From Phascolomyces articulosus (Eukaryota; Mucoromycota; Mucoromycetes; Mucorales; Lichtheimiaceae): a stretch of DNA of 64,000 nucleotides. A model generated the notes under the pieces. That model did not search any database, had not been told where the DNA came from, and saw only the letters and a program-made list of their open reading frames with translations. Below are positions 22,660-34,270 of the stretch, piece after piece. The position numbers were made by a program, and so were the translations under genes. Within the stretch, counting starts at the first letter, position 1. Every line of letters starts with the position of its first letter. Location of the stretch: positions 1,302,001 to 1,366,000 of the forward strand of contig JAIXMP010000001.1 in assembly GCA_025677815.1 (NCBI GenBank), in the 5' to 3' direction.

Positions 22660-23320
22660 CGTTCGATGAGAGGAAATAAGATGCCCGGGTATCATTAGTA
22701 ACAATGTTAGGTTCTATGTTGTACAATCCATACATGTTATATGTATGAGAACTTGGAAAGATAAATGAAAATCGAGCAAGTTGAGAACAAGCTTCCAATA
22801 CATCGAGAAACATTGGACATGTGTAATTCTATTTCCATATCCGTAGCATGCGTTCCCAGTGGAATTAATAATCTTTCAAACCCTATTATATTGATGTTAG
22901 TGTACTCGAAATAAACTATTGTTCTTTATTTAACCAACAGCGCTTCCTTTGCACAAAATATATCATTTTCTCGAAAACTTACGTATAAATCGAAGGTTAT
23001 TATACCCATGATCAAAAAGTTACTACATCATGGTATACAAGCCGTGTTCTTTCCAACGTGTAAAAAGTCAACTCTTTGATGTGTTCGCCTACAAACTCTA
23101 ACCAAAGTGTTTGCCATGAAAACTGACGTGTTCCTTTGACGTTAATGGTGGACCATACATTGTGGGCATAAATCGGAACAACATTGTACCAATCATGACA
23201 TATTTGCATACATACATTGTAAACAATCCTTTTGTGAGAAATATTTGAAAATGTCGAAAAGAATATCAGACGTTAATCGATCAAACAATGCCAGGTTCTG
23301 TTTTCTTGTTGTAGTATCTG
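22660..23320 (-). pseudogene. F-box protein pseudogene
   Basis: Reading the minus strand from about 23310, one frame gives an F-box core: DRLTSDILFDIFKYFSQKDC and LQCMYANM, then a stop. A shifted frame continues directly with CHDWYNVVPIYAHNVWSTI, the end of the F-box motif, and TLWLEFVGEHIKELTFYT to a stop near 23012. Further on, another frame gives DVLEACSQLARFSFIFPSS and YNMYGLYNIEPNIV (about 22675-22800). Such F-box plus LRR-like proteins recruit substrates to SCF ubiquitin ligases and form large families in Mucorales. At least two frame changes and several stops mean the copy is dead. It borders the AT-rich inverted repeat at 22620. Confidence 0.65.
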
Positions 23321-23410
23321 TCATTTTTTTTGTTGGCGATGCGAGTCATCAAACATATATTCTTGCCCTTCATTTTCAAAAAATGATGTTTTTTTTATAG
23401 GAGTGACGGT

Positions 23411-23413
23411 TGC

Positions 23414-23477
<64 letters not shown>
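23411..23477 (+). repeat. (GTT)n microsatellite
   Basis: About 22 almost perfect GTT/TTG units. Its reverse reading gives a poly-Thr ORF, which is not a gene. Confidence 0.95.
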
Positions 23478-23478
<1 letters not shown>

Positions 23479-23599
23479 TGGATCGTTCACAAAAGAAAAA
23501 AGTATACGGCCACAGTGAAAAAAGAGTACTTGCAGATATAGTTGGGATTGGCAAGTTTAATACTCCTACGCTCGGCCGAAAACGGTTTAGTAATTGATA

Positions 23600-24789
23600 C
23601 ATATATAAATTAATAGCTATTTACTTTATCATATATGCATGAAATACACAGATAAGAGGGATGCTAACGATAATCTTCTTTGCAACAGTATATACATAAT
23701 CCGTTTCAATCTTCACTATTCAACTGATAGCGACTATTTTCTTCGCAACCTACAGGCAATGGGTTGTTATCGTATTTTTAGACACATACACAATTGAAAT
23801 TCTATCCATACCAATCACATGATCCGTTTCGTTTGAAAAAGGAGGAAAATTGTCAATATAAATTTTCGATAGAGAGGGAAGCGATAATACATACAATCAA
23901 GAGAATCAATGCATTTTTGATTCTGGTCTAAAAACATTTTTTCAACTACCATCACGGTCGCTACCATCAAGTAGCGTCACGGTTGGTATCATCAAGTAGT
24001 GAAGTCCGTGCTGAACAAGATAAAGGTTTCATTATCACTTTATTTGGTTTGATTTGTATTAGAAAAATAACCTATTAGTGCTGCCTCCTTATTATATGAA
24101 ATTTAGGTGCGATTATTTTTTTGATGCTCTTGAATAGCTGCTTTATAGTTTTTTATGCAAAAAGTATGAACAAGATTTTCGGAAACATAAAGTAAATTAG
24201 ATTGTATGAGCAAGTCAATGGCCAGTAGATCGTCAAGTTTGTCATTAGCCTTGCTCCACTGAATTAAATGCATTCTTTATTGGTGTCATTTCGAGAGTGG
24301 GAATGGAGAGCCATTGTCAAAGTAAGAAGGAGAGAGAATCAAAATTTCAAAGATTATTATTTGTATGTAACGCTGTTATAGTTTTTTCTTTTTATCCAAA
24401 CGCCATTGATGCACCAAGGTCAAAAAAAATCACAATGAAATAGAGTTGTATATACACAAGAAAATATTTTGGAAAGGCTTTCAGTATTTTATTATATACT
24501 TGTCAGCTTGTCTACTCAATAATTTAACCTTCTATCTTTGTCATGGTCTTGTCTTGTCTTTTTACTGTTGTCATGTCATTGAATCTCTGTCGAGTCTTGA
24601 ATCCATGCCGTTTTGTTGGATCCATATCATACTATTGCCGTGCCCTTGGAGAAACCTTACTGTGTCGTTGAATCCTTGCCATGCTTGTTTGCTTACAACT
24701 CCCCCCTCCAATCTTCCTTTCGTCATCCCGTTGCTAAAAAATCTAAATCATTGATAGGAACCAAATATTGAAATGATAAAGAAAAGCGC
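23600..24789. other. Intergenic spacer
   Basis: Contains a short direct repeat (CATCACGGTCGCTACCATCAAGTAG followed by a variant) at 23950-24000. A 102-codon plus ORF at 24446-24754 is Leu/Cys-rich without a recognisable domain. No gene supported. Confidence 0.4.
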
Positions 24790-25110
24790 ATTTGGAAGTA
24801 AACACTCGGTTCTACAACTCAGTCTGACCTGTGACTACGGCTATTTTTGATAAACATCGTTCTAGCAAACTCTAGCACAGATGCAGACCTTGAAGAGGCC
24901 TAATAAAAGAGAGTGAATTCAAAAAGAAGACCGCACGACCTCGGCACAACCACGTCTCGCCTCATAGTGGATGGCTATGTAATTCCAAGGCGTACTCGTA
25001 GTATCAAAGGCCGAAGGCAACTCAGCTTCCACCAACCTCAAGTGCTACCCCCGCTTTAGCCCTAAGACACCCCTACAATAGCAACAGCGTCCAGCTCAAC
25101 ACCAAAAAAG
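24790..25110. other. Composition-shifted island, possible element relic
   Basis: About 300 bases with visibly higher GC content than the flanks and few A/T runs. A plus-strand frame from about 24913 reads VNSKRRPHDLGTTTSRLIVD and onward to a stop near 25053, basic and Pro-rich. No family is recognised. Foreign or retroelement-derived sequence is one explanation. Confidence 0.35.
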
Positions 25111-27473
25111 AAAAATTTATGAAAACCTAAAAAGAAAATTCCCTTTCAATGACAGGATTTCAAAAGCACGGTGATATTTTTTTTCGTACACCTATCAATA
25201 TAGAAATAGAAAACAAAGTTAATTAAAAGAATCAACACGTAAAAAAATGAGGTCCAGGACGACTCTTTCATAAGAAAGAAAACAAGTCAATGAACAAAGA
25301 AAGATAAAGAACTTTATCATGGTAGAATTCGCCATAATGCACAAAAAAAAGTGAAAGGTTGTAAAAAAAAGAAAAAGAAAGATATTATATCAGTAATTGG
25401 TCATTTTCAAACAAAAGCTTATTATATTATATTAATGAAAACAAGTCAATGACAAGAGAAAAAAAAAGTTTGATACTTAGCATGTTGAACTCGTCGTTGT
25501 GCAGGAGAAAGAAAGAAGGCACGATTTGGAGAGATTCTATTGGCTGTTGTAACTAATTTTTTTTTATGACGTCAAGTTCCTCTATTCTGCAGGAATTATA
25601 CATGTAACAATAAAATTAAAACTGTGTCTCTCTATACGTACCGTGTCAAGCTTTATAACAACATCCAAGTTATGTCTGGTTTTACCTGTTTGTTACTTTG
25701 AGTATGTGAAGAAACAAGAGGTCCATTTGGATCATGGATAGCAGTAGTAGTTTACTAATTATTATAATATCTATTTGGGTCCTGTTATATTGTATCATCT
25801 CTGGTCATCCAATCGTATCATTTTATTATCTTTTTGTATCTCTGCCTAGTCAACCGTTTATATCTCTGTCCTCCTGTTGCAAAAAACGTATGGATTAGGC
25901 GTTTCGTTATTTCTTATGTTGCCTTATCCCCACTTTAAATGTCATTTATAATTCATCCTCTGTAATTATTGATTTAGTATGTACAGCCTATTTTTAACCC
26001 GAGTACAGTATATAGCACATATGCCTAAGGCCGATATGCTGCATTCGTAAGACACATAGTCCTATCCATTGAACAAGTAAGGTTTATTTGGTATAATAAT
26101 AAAGTACAAATAGTGTTAGTCTTTTCAGCAGAAATAAAAAGATTAATAAATTTCAATAAAGAAGAAATCGTTGCCCCAAACAACGACAATAATAATTGGT
26201 TATGCATATAATATTCCGAGATTGTGTTGTTCTGGACTTGTACTTTATTCAATTTTAAGGTTTTTGTTGAACACTTAATATTTTTTTGTGTTTCTGAAAT
26301 TGTTGATAAGCAAATGCCTGTGCGTGTGTCAAAAAAAAAGAGTATGTATTCTATTTTCTTTTTCTACTTAAATGTTACTATACTGCACATGGATAGTACA
26401 ACCACCCTTCTCGGAATATTTATCAATATAGACAACGACCATGTGTGTGTGTTAAGTAAAAACTGTATATATAATACCCGTCCCTGGATCACAAAATATA
26501 AAATAAAGTTAGACTTTTATGGATGAAATTTGTGTATTTAGTTAGTAGTTAGTATATTGGTTGCACCATTGATATGAATACAGCAGCAATTTTTTTTACA
26601 GGGCCCATAGATATGTTATTTCATCGTAATACAATGCATCGCCAAGATGAAACACCAATTATACCATCGTACACAGTAATCATTAAAATGATGAGGAACA
26701 TAGGGTTAATTGGTCTCGAACAAAAAAAAAAAAAAAAGAAACATGATCAAATGAATTGATGTAGAGAAATATGTATTATTTTTTTCGAGTTGATAATATG
26801 TAGTAGAAAACAGGACAGAATAGATTATTGACAAAAAATAATAGAACATCTTGTACAAAAAAAAAGAGTATAGAGAAATGAATTGGATGGGGGAGAAGAA
26901 TCATACAAACATAAATCATCTGTTTGTAATTACTGGTACTACTATTACAAGAATACAAAAAAAAAAAAAGAAGAGAACAATAATAATCCTGCATATTGTT
27001 TAAAGAAAATAGTGGTGGGTGGGTAAAATGAATAAAGAATAATAATGGTTGGTGGAGTTGTTATTGCGTCAATGGACACTTCTATGTAAAAAAGTGGGTA
27101 TTGATCGCTTTTTTTTCTACATGTTGAGAAGTACAATAAAAAATAATAATAGAATACGAATAATAAAATGTATGTAGGATATATAAATAGTAAGTATAAA
27201 GATAATAAATCATATCCAAACCATCTTTTTTTTTGAAATATGACAAATAGAAAAGAAATGATAATGCAAAAATAAGAAGAAAAATGAAGAAAGAACCGTC
27301 GTCGTTATCAAAAGAGGATGATGATGATGATGATTGTTAGATATAGAATAAGAAGAGTTAATGAATCAAAAAGAAAAAAGAGAGAAAGTGAAAGTAGTAT
27401 ATAATGCTTTTTTTTGCTGTTTGTTGTTATTGATGCTTGAATATGATTAGCAACGGTCGTTTCGACAAATATA
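25111..27473. other. Intergenic spacer downstream of the MFS pair
   Basis: AT-rich with poly-A runs. A tRNA-Arg-like string appears on the minus strand near 26040-26085 but does not fold into a full cloverleaf. ORFs of 60-100 codons at 26025-27136 show no domains. The last 400 bases are the 3' flank of the transporter gene ending at 27474. Confidence 0.5.
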
Positions 27474-29654
27474 TTACATTGTATAGATATAATTTGGATC
27501 CGCTACATCGCTTAAATCGTCTTCTACATTGGTTACGACACCTGAGGAACGGGCTAAACGATATCGATTGACAGAAGCCATTTTCCATCGTGCGATGCAA
27601 AGAAGAACAATGACTAATGCATTGGCAACAGTATAAGTAGTCATACCAGTAATATAACCTGGTGCTTGGCTTTCAATCATTAATAATGGACCGACAGCGT
27701 TACCAATCTATAAATGTTATTGTAAATACATTTTAGTTTCAAATCTTGTTGAGACAAACAAAACACAGGAGCAATGTATATCCAACTTACTGTATAGAAG
27801 ACCATCAAACTTCCATTGTAAAAGATCTTTTTAGTGTAACCGCTGACATTGTTTGTAATGGATGCAATCATCAGAACATAAGCTGCACAATAAGACCACG
27901 ACATGTAAAATCCAATCAATTTGAGACGCATGACAGGAATGACTTGTAATAAAATAAGACCAACGACATCAATGACCATTAATCCACAAGCTGTATATAA
28001 TAAATTGCCAGTCTTGCGAGCACACCAAACGGCAGCAATAATAAAAATGATATCTGAACCGCCAGTTCCAATGGTAAGCAAGACACTTTCTAATTGCTAT
28101 ATAAATATCATGTTTAGCATAGAACCAAAAGAGTGGCGGAAGAATGATTGGATTAGAAAAAATCAATAAAATAGAACACCAAGAAAGATTTCTGCCAATC
28201 CTTCGATCTACCCCATCTACTCTACAACGGACGAGATGGTCGCTAGAATACAATAATAATATATAGTAGTTCACTTACAGTAAATCCAAAATCATGTACG
28301 ATTTGAGCATTATAAATCGTAAGGGCACCATTTTGAAAATTGATTAACATACATGCAATACAAAAACACCAGAACCGAACTTCAAACAAGGCTTCTTTAA
28401 TCTGATGCATTTTGATCGTCGTTGTACGTACGACTGAGTTATCACGTGTACGTTCTTCAACCAAGATTTCTTGTTCAGCATTTAATCTAAGGGCTTTCGA
28501 TTTAGGATTATCAATTAAAAAGAAAAAGGAAATGACGCCCATAAAGACGGTACATGCACCAAGAATAATCATGATCCTATAAATGAATAATAATATGTAA
28601 ATGCAGACGCCCAAAAAAAAATATAGAGTTCGATAAATATAGCATTTGCATCGTTGTTCATGTGATTCATGTTGTTGTTTTTTCTTTGTAGCAATGATTT
28701 CTTCCATCACAAGGAGGATGAGGCTATGGACTATTTATATTTTTCTTATCCTTACCATTTCCATCGAGAAATACCAAGGTCATCTTCCATGGTACCAATA
28801 CCATAAGTAAGTAAACCACCAATGATTAAAGCGACACCATTCCAAATCCAAAAGGCACCTAATTATTATCATGTTAATCAAATCATTCAAAGGAGGGAAT
28901 AGTAGTAATAGTAATCATGTCAATTACCTAGACGGGCAGCTTGTTCTGATCGACGATAACAGGTACTAACTAATAATGTCATGGCTGGATAAATGCCTGC
29001 TTCAAATAAACCAAGTAAAAATCGCATGGCAGCGGCTTGAGCAAAGTTTGTAGCAAGAGCAGTACATGCGAGAACAATACCCCATAAAACGACGATGACA
29101 CCAATGTATCGTGCTACCGTAAAACGTTGTAATAAATAATTGTTGGGATACTTTATATATATATTGATTAGAAATAAAGTTCATATTGCTTTTTTTTTTT
29201 GTTAAGGAACATTAGATTACCTGATATACAAAATAACCAACATAAAATAAGGAACCCAATAAACTATATTGAGTACCACTTAAACCCAATTCTTCTTTAA
29301 AATCGAATAATGCTGCATAATTGATGGTAGATTTATCAAGAAACTATAGGAATAAAGATATAGGGTTAAAGTGGTTCTTGATAGATCGGTAGTTCATTCC
29401 TCCGCTGGATTTATTACCTGTATAAAATCAAGAATACAAACAATCGGCATGATATATAAATCGAGTTTTCGTACTAATGCTCGTTCTTCTGCTGTTTTTT
29501 CTGGATCATCTTCACTGTAACCATAAGAAGTATCATATCCATCATAATGTTCTCCATCAGTTGCATAATAAGATTGACTCGTTCGTTTTTCCAAATTATT
29601 TAATCTTATAAGATCAGATGCATTCGTCGCAATATTCTTTTGAAAAGGTTCCAT
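27474..29654 (-). CDS. MFS transporter, Dal5-like anion:cation symporter family (copy 1)
   Basis: Plasma-membrane major facilitator of the allantoate/Dal5 type, which imports organic anions such as allantoate, ureidosuccinate, vitamins or small peptides with protons. Exons in coding order: 29418-29654, 29221-29343, 28928-29150, 28756-28858, 28279-28576, 27791-28096 and 27474-27707, total 507 residues. Visible are the acidic N-terminus, RKLDLYIMPIVCILDFIQ leading into FLDKSTINYA (TM1), LGSLFYVGYFVYQYPNNYLL (TM2), the FLLGLFEAGIYPAM helix with CYRRSEQAAR (the family's signature loop), SFFFLIDNPKSKALRL, and the C-terminal helices with NVSGYTKKIFYNGS. About 12 membrane helices can be counted. All introns are GT-AG and keep frame. 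It is in tandem with the paralog at 31971-34270, same strand, 2.3 kb apart. Substrate cannot be deduced. Confidence 0.9.
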
Positions 29655-31970
29655 TATTGGATTGTGTTGTTATTGTATTTTGGCGGTTTGTTTGTGCTAT
29701 TTATACTTGTAAAAAAAAAGGTGGATAATGTCACGGCGACGCTTGCATATAGAACTTTTTTTTCAAAACGAAATATATTTATATATATATATATATATAT
29801 AATATGTTATTGCTGTTATTGTATATATGAATATATATATAGGTATAATAATATATATATTTTTATTGTAGTCTCGAATCAATCGATGTATTAGAATTGT
29901 TTAAGAAAAAGATATATAAAAGGATGTATTTTTTTTTCTTAAAGTGAATAAAAGAAAGAAAGTTAGAAAAAATGAAAGAAAAAGAAAAGAAAGGTGTTGA
30001 CTATTTTTTTTTTAGAAAAAGTTTAGGTAATAGTTTATTTAGTTGTGATGGATGTGATGATAATGATGGTATTACAATCTAACTAGCTTAACTATATATT
30101 TAAACATAGTTATATGTTTTTTTTAAACTTCTTTTTTTTGACATTCAAATAAAAGGTAACGGGACCCGCATCCTTCCAAAACCACTGCGTGATTACTTAA
30201 TTACACCTTTATTTATTATCATTCTTATAATTACCATTGACTTACTACCTTTCACTATGGAAAAATAATCATTTTTTTTTATTTTGTAATACTCAAAAAA
30301 AAAAAGGTCTTTTAGAAGCTTTTTTTTTCTGTGTAAAATGATGCCTTCCGGTTTATACCACCTTTGTCTTACCTTATGGGATAATTTTTTTATAATAATA
30401 AAAAAAAAGATCCCCAATGGGGATCATTTGAGTAAGTAAATTTCTCCCGAAATTTATTAATCACACACACATAAAATAGCGCATTTTCTACTGCTTAAGA
30501 AAAAAAAGTAAAAGTTCCAAGATTGGCCAAAATAGCTTCTGACTCATGTGACCCATCTATGGTTACCAAAAAAACGGTGACACAACATCATTTTGTACTA
30601 CATGAAGAATATGCCGACATGTATTTTTCAAAAATTTGTTTTAAACTCATTTATTACCATGGCAACCACTCCATTTTTATATCCATTGAACCGTTTATTA
30701 TTACCATGACAACGAAGCAACAAAAAAAAAAAAAAAATCACACACACACACACACACATACTCTGGAACCTTAAAATGCAGGGGCCCCCTTTTTCTTTTC
30801 CGACAACAACTTCACACAACAGACAACAAGAGCTTCTTCCTGTCAATCTATTTTAGTATGTTTTATTAGTCAAACATTGAAGAAGAACCTATTCATCTAG
30901 AAGGTGATACACATAATAAATCACAGCATTCTTCTTATTATAAATCACCTCATTCAATCTTTTATTATGATGTTGTTGATATATATGGAATCAATACCAC
31001 GGACATCTCGTTATAATTCGTGCAGATGCATGTTGGCAATCATTCATGTTAAACGCATAAAAAAATTCTAATTAATAAATCAGTTATTTTTTCTTTCCCA
31101 TAGGATGATGACGATGTTGATCTATCAATAATAAATTTGACAGCCTACTTTTCATCTCTTCTTTATTATTCTTATTATTGCTGATCGATCCAATGATCGA
31201 TAGACATGACTAATTTCCAGACCTGTTTTATAGATACATACCTCTGTAGTAATAATAGTAGTAGTCATAGTAGTAAAGAGATCAAGATCCTGCACACTCT
31301 GAGTTAGAGTTGTTGTCCCGGGTAACACCTTGACATGTTCTTGGTGTTATTATGGTAATCATGAAATACGAATTGTACATATCCTTGGTTACAAAAGAAA
31401 TATATTTAGATTTATTATATATATTCCCGCCTTACTTACATACAACTTACTATGATTACTATACAACATTGACATACTTTCACCCATTGCATTGGGTTAT
31501 ATAATAACCAGTGCTAATTTATTCGTGTTTCCTTTTAAAAAAAACTCATTTCCTTTAATTCCGCGCCCATTTTTATGTGAGACAACAACAGAAACAAAAT
31601 ATCAAAAGATGATAATTCAAATGAAAAAAAAAAAAGAATTGTATTATTATTAGTTTTTTTTTAAAAAAAAAAAGTATCAAAAAGTAGAAAGATGGAAGGA
31701 GGGAATACAGATATTAGAATAAATGAAAAAAAAGAAATCATATTCCTTTTTTCAATCTAAGTTATAGAGTGAGTTTGTTTGCATGAAAAGAAATAAAAAA
31801 AATGTGTTGTATAAAAATTGGTTTTTTTTGTAGTTTGTATATAAATAATAAAATGTTGAGTGCGAGAGTGTATAAAAAAGTAATGTAAAATAATAATTAA
31901 ATTATAATAGAAATATCAAAACAAAAAAATGGAATAGGAGGGGGGGGAAAGAAGATTTGTTTGTAACGCT
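29655..31970. other. Spacer between the tandem transporter genes
   Basis: Holds the leader and promoter of copy 1 (T- and AT-rich, (AT)n at about 29780-29800) and the 3' flank of copy 2. There is a (CA)n tract at about 30739-30759. No ORF with a domain. Confidence 0.5.
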
Positions 31971-34270
31971 TTAAAGACGATAAATGAAGTTAGGGTTTTC
32001 TCTATCTGTCATATCCTTCATTTCTTCACCCACAGGGACTTGAGTAATACCACGAGCCAAACGTTCCTTGTTGATCTTGGCCATGCTCATACGAGCAAAC
32101 CAGAACATAAAGATACAGATAAAGTTGGAAGCGATATAAGCAATCATACCACCAAGGTAGAGAGGAGCTATTTAGATTTTGATGATAAAAAAAAATTGTC
32201 AGTGACTTGATATTATTTGTTTTTGTCATCTTAAAGAAGTTAAAATAATATATATATATACTGTACCTTGCCATGATACCATCATAAGAGGACCGGCAAA
32301 GTTACCAATCTATTGTAAAATATACAAGTCAGTTGAGAAATTCCAATGATTCTGTAAGGATACAAACGGGAAAAATATACTTGAATTTGATTTCTTCAAT
32401 GTCATATGAATGAATGAAAAAAAAAGATACTATACCGTATAGAAAACAATGATAGAGCTACTATAGAAAATCTTCTTGGTATAACCATTGACATTGTTAG
32501 CGACAGAAGAGAGGAACATGACATAAGCAGCAGCATAAGCCCAGCAAAGGTATAAGCCAAGCAATTTAGCCTTTGGAACAGGAATAGCAATAAGCAAGAT
32601 AAGACCAATGATGGCAAAGACAAGCATGGCACAAGCACAATACAAAGTGTTACCATACTTGTTGTTATACCAAAGAATAAGAACAATGTAAATGATATCC
32701 ACCACACCGGAAGGTACAGTGAGTAAAATAGCATCCACACCCTAATAAATATATAATATATTTATATATAGATATATTAGTCAATCATCCAGTTCTGGGA
32801 AAATAGATCGATTATTTGCCACATTTTTCATCCATTTATATTTGAATTATATGAAATTGATAGAATAATAAAAATATAGAAAAACTACTTACACTGAAAC
32901 CGAAACCCTTTGTAATAATACTACTGAACGTGTTCAAGGCACCATTCTGGAAGTTAATCAACATGGAAGCTACACAGAAACAATAGTAACGAGGTTCCTT
33001 TAATGATTCGATAACATGGCTCCATTTGATTTCCTTGGTCACCACAGTAGTGTTATCACGTTGACGTTCATCCACAATTTGTAACTGTTCAGGAGTTAAA
33101 CGCAAGAATCGGGAACGAGGATTATCGACGAGACAGAAAAAGATGACAATACCAAAGAAAATGGTAATAGCACCAAGAATAATCATTAACCTATATCATA
33201 ATTATATTTGGAGGTGAGAAAAAAAAACTATTGACACTTGAAAAAAAAATTTTTGTCTTTCTGTCATTTATTTACCATTGCCAAGATTTGTGGCCCAAAG
33301 CACCATCCATATGGCCGATACCATAACCAATGAAACCACCTACAGCCATGGCAACACCATTACAAATATAAACAACACCAAGACGAGCGGCTTGTTCACG
33401 ACGACGGTACATAGTACTGATCAACATGATACAGCATGGATACATGGCAGCTTCAAAGAAACCCAACAAGAAACGTAAACCAGCTAATTGAGGGAAATTT
33501 TTGGCTTCAAAAGTGACAGCCAATACAAGACCCCATAAAACAATCAAAGCACCGGTATATTTGGCAAGTGGCATACGTTGAAGAAGGAATTGATTGGGTG
33601 CCTAAGTTCATAAGACAATATGAGTCAATTCATCCATGGATTGAAATAATTATAAGAAATAATAATAATAATAATTACTTGATAGACAAGGTAACCAAGA
33701 TAAAAGAGTGAACCGAGCCAACTGAATTGACCAAGTGTAGTGCCTAATTTTTATTTTTTTATTATATAATGTTAGTTTTTCTTTTTTTTTCTTTTTTTGG
33801 ACCCTGAAATTATTAGAAAGAAAAAAAAACCTTACCAGTATCTTCTTGAATACCCAACACACCAGCATAATTCAAAGCACTCTTGTCAAAGAACTATGGG
33901 ATGATTCATAAAATTAACATATTAGTACTATTGACTTATCAAAAAAAAATAGTTGATAGAAAGATAATTTTACCTGAAGAAAGTTCAAAATAGCAATGAA
34001 TGGCATAACATATAAGTAATCCAACTTGCGAACCAATTTCTTTTCAGCATCAGATTTGGTATAGATACGTTCACCACGAGCATCGAATTCTTCAGTAACA
34101 TCATTAGAAGAAGCTGAAGTATCAAGATAATCATGTTTTTCTGACTTTTCATCCACTACAGCAGTCTTTTCTTCGACGGTCGTTGTTGTGGTAGTAGTGG
34201 TATATTCCACTCTGGGACCTTCTTCCACTGTATATTCTGTTGTTGTATATTCTACCTTTGAATCAGGCAT
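31971..34270 (-). CDS. MFS transporter, Dal5-like anion:cation symporter family (copy 2)
   Basis: Paralog of the neighbouring transporter, 529 residues. Exons in coding order: 33974-34270, 33836-33893, 33679-33743, 33276-33601, 32893-33190, 32436-32741, 32267-32309 and 31971-32167. The N-terminal cytoplasmic tail is longer and Thr/Glu-rich with tandem EYTTT motifs. Core motifs are KLDYLYVMPFIAILNFLQ, FFDKSALNYAGVLG, LGSLFYLGYLVYQ, FLLGFFEAAMYPCC, YRRREQAARLG, FFCLVDNPRSRFLRL and NNVNGYTKKIFYSSS. Two exons (298 and 306 nt) have exactly the same length as in copy 1, but this gene has extra introns after QEDTG and SWQG and lacks the one that copy 1 has after AARLG. Codon use is more biased than in copy 1, hinting at higher expression. 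Plasma-membrane proton-coupled uptake is expected from the family; the substrate is unknown. Confidence 0.9.

Noticed and set aside
23321..23602. 93-codon poly-Thr ORF and its 64-codon poly-Val partner
   Set aside because: Pure translations of a (GTT)n microsatellite.
24446..24754. 102-codon plus ORF rich in Leu, Cys and His
   Set aside because: No signal peptide that holds up, no domain, no splice partner; composition like T-rich noise.
26036..26090. tRNA-Arg-like string on the minus strand (CAATGGATA and a CTTACGA anticodon-like loop)
   Set aside because: Acceptor stem and T-arm with GGTTCRA are missing, and the anticodon stem needs two wobble pairs. At most a relic.
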